Assembly (NCBI GenBank): GCA_023415895.1
Contig: JAEZJA010000290.1
Location: 1 to 7,132 of the forward strand
Length of the DNA stretch: 7,132 nt
Source: Bacillota bacterium
GTDB lineage: Bacteria; Bacillota; Clostridia; Oscillospirales; Acutalibacteraceae
Direction: 5' to 3'
A model generated the notes under the pieces. It searched no databases, was not told where the DNA came from, and saw only the letters and a program-made list of their open reading frames with translations. Shown one piece after another: positions 6,488-7,132 of the stretch (its first letter is position 1; every line of letters begins with the position of its first letter). Both the position numbers and the translations under genes were made by a program.

Positions 6488-7132
6488 CTAGTCGTTGCCG
6501 CCTGCGATAGGCGCAATGTAATTGAGCTGACCGACCATTCGGCCACCCTGCAGAAACACACGGGGAACGCGTTTGCCGATCAGACAGACGGTTTCATAGT
6601 TTATGGTGTCGGACAGCGCTGCAAACTCCTCGACGGGCAATACCGTCCCGCCGTCATGACCGAACACGGTGACCGTCTGGCCTTCGTACACGTCGGGAAT
6701 ATCCGTGATGTCCAGCATGCACTGATCCATACACACACGTCCGACCAACGGTGCGCGCCGGCCACCCACAAGCATGTACGCCCGGTTGGACATGGAGCGT
6801 GCATACCCATCGGCATAGCCGATAGGCAGCGTTGCCAATCTGGTATCACGTGAAGCGGTAAATGTGCGGCCATAGCTGACCATGGTGCCTGCAGGCACGG
6901 ATTTCACCATAGAAATGACCGTCTTGAGTTCCATCGCGGGGATCAAGGGCAGCATGTCCTTCATCCAGGGAGCGGGGAAGAGACCATACAGGATCAATCC
7001 GGGACGCACCATATCCATGTGCATCTCGGGATAGCGCATGGTGGCAGCGCTGTTGCAGCAGTGACGCAGCGTGAAATGTATGCCGCGTTGTTCCAGCCTG
7101 TTGATGGTTTGCACAAAGCGACGGTATTGTTC
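6488..7132 (-). CDS. alr: Alanine racemase, C-terminal 214 residues (5' end outside window)
   Basis: The enzyme is a PLP-dependent homodimer that interconverts L- and D-alanine in the cytoplasm to supply peptidoglycan synthesis. The frame is open to the window edge (EQYRRFVQTINRLEQRG), and the stop is TAG at 6490-6488. Visible motifs match Bacillus-type Alr: NSAATMRYPEMHMDMVRPG with the Arg that contacts the PLP pyridine nitrogen, ILYGLFPAP, VSYGRTFTA, and LPIGYADGYAR holding the second catalytic base Tyr (codon 6815-6817). RVCMDQCMLDIT contains the Met-Asp-Gln substrate-entry motif (codons 6722-6730). The PLP-binding lysine and TIM-barrel start lie outside. All key residues visible are intact, so the gene is probably functional. 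It is followed after 15 nt by an AraC-type regulator. A serine racemase or VanT-like enzyme is less likely given the plain motifs. Confidence 0.95.
   Translation of the reverse strand, partial: EQYRRFVQTINRLEQRGIHFTLRHCCNSAATMRYPEMHMDMVRPGLILYGLFPAPWMKDMLPLIPAMELKTVISMVKSVPAGTMVSYGRTFTASRDTRLATLPIGYADGYARSMSNRAYMLVGGRRAPLVGRVCMDQCMLDITDIPDVYEGQTVTVFGHDGGTVLPVEEFAALSDTINYETVCLIGKRVPRVFLQGGRMVGQLNYIAPIAGGND

Noticed and set aside
6017..6853. Plus-strand open frame of 278 codons opposite alr and the AraC-type gene
   Set aside because: It crosses the boundary of two clearly conserved minus-strand genes and has no recognisable domain; it is a mirror frame of their codon bias.

Overview
The window looks like chromosomal DNA of a low-to-moderate-GC Gram-positive bacterium, most likely an anaerobic Clostridia/Oscillospiraceae-type Firmicute. 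This is inferred from strong GGAGG-type ribosome binding sites, a consensus sigma-A promoter, a lipobox-anchored cyclophilin, a secreted Thr/Ser-rich surface protein with one membrane anchor, and Bacillus-type alanine racemase motifs. No species can be named from the sequence alone.

Positions 1-2850 (plus strand) are the 3' part of a cell-surface polysaccharide (capsule/EPS) gene cluster. It holds the C-terminal end of one family-2-like glycosyltransferase (1-432), a complete GT2 glycosyltransferase (456-1394), and a complete GT4/WcaC-like glycosyltransferase (1645-2850). The 250 bp between the last two genes is not empty. It carries a badly decayed remnant of a polysaccharide pyruvyl transferase-family gene, with two frameshifts, a nonsense codon, an internal deletion and loss of the 3' part. 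The cluster has therefore lost a likely sugar-modifying step.

Positions 2851-5546 (plus strand) hold two exported proteins in separate transcription units. A textbook -35/-10 promoter (2921-2949) drives a cyclophilin-type peptidyl-prolyl isomerase made as a lipoprotein (3043-3633). After a short T-rich spacer with a weaker promoter candidate comes a 590-residue secreted protein (3774-5546). It has two Thr/Ser-rich linkers, Ig-like beta domains, one C-terminal transmembrane helix and an acidic cytoplasmic tail. An LPETG string lies on the cytoplasmic side of the helix, the reverse of a sortase substrate. The cyclophilin may help fold proteins at the same surface, but this is inference from adjacency.

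Positions 5549-5588 are a perfect 18-bp inverted repeat with a 4-nt loop. It serves as a shared bidirectional terminator between the plus-strand surface gene and the convergent minus-strand unit.

Positions 5588-7132 (minus strand) hold a two-gene operon read right to left: the C-terminal part of alanine racemase (alr, cut by the window edge), then 15 bp, then an AraC-family regulator. The regulator starts at TTG behind an unusually long Shine-Dalgarno sequence. I found no RNA genes, CRISPR arrays, insertion sequences or phage genes, and no strong sign of an undescribed multi-gene system. The most informative oddities are the pyruvyl transferase remnant and the inverted LPETG/membrane order of the surface protein.
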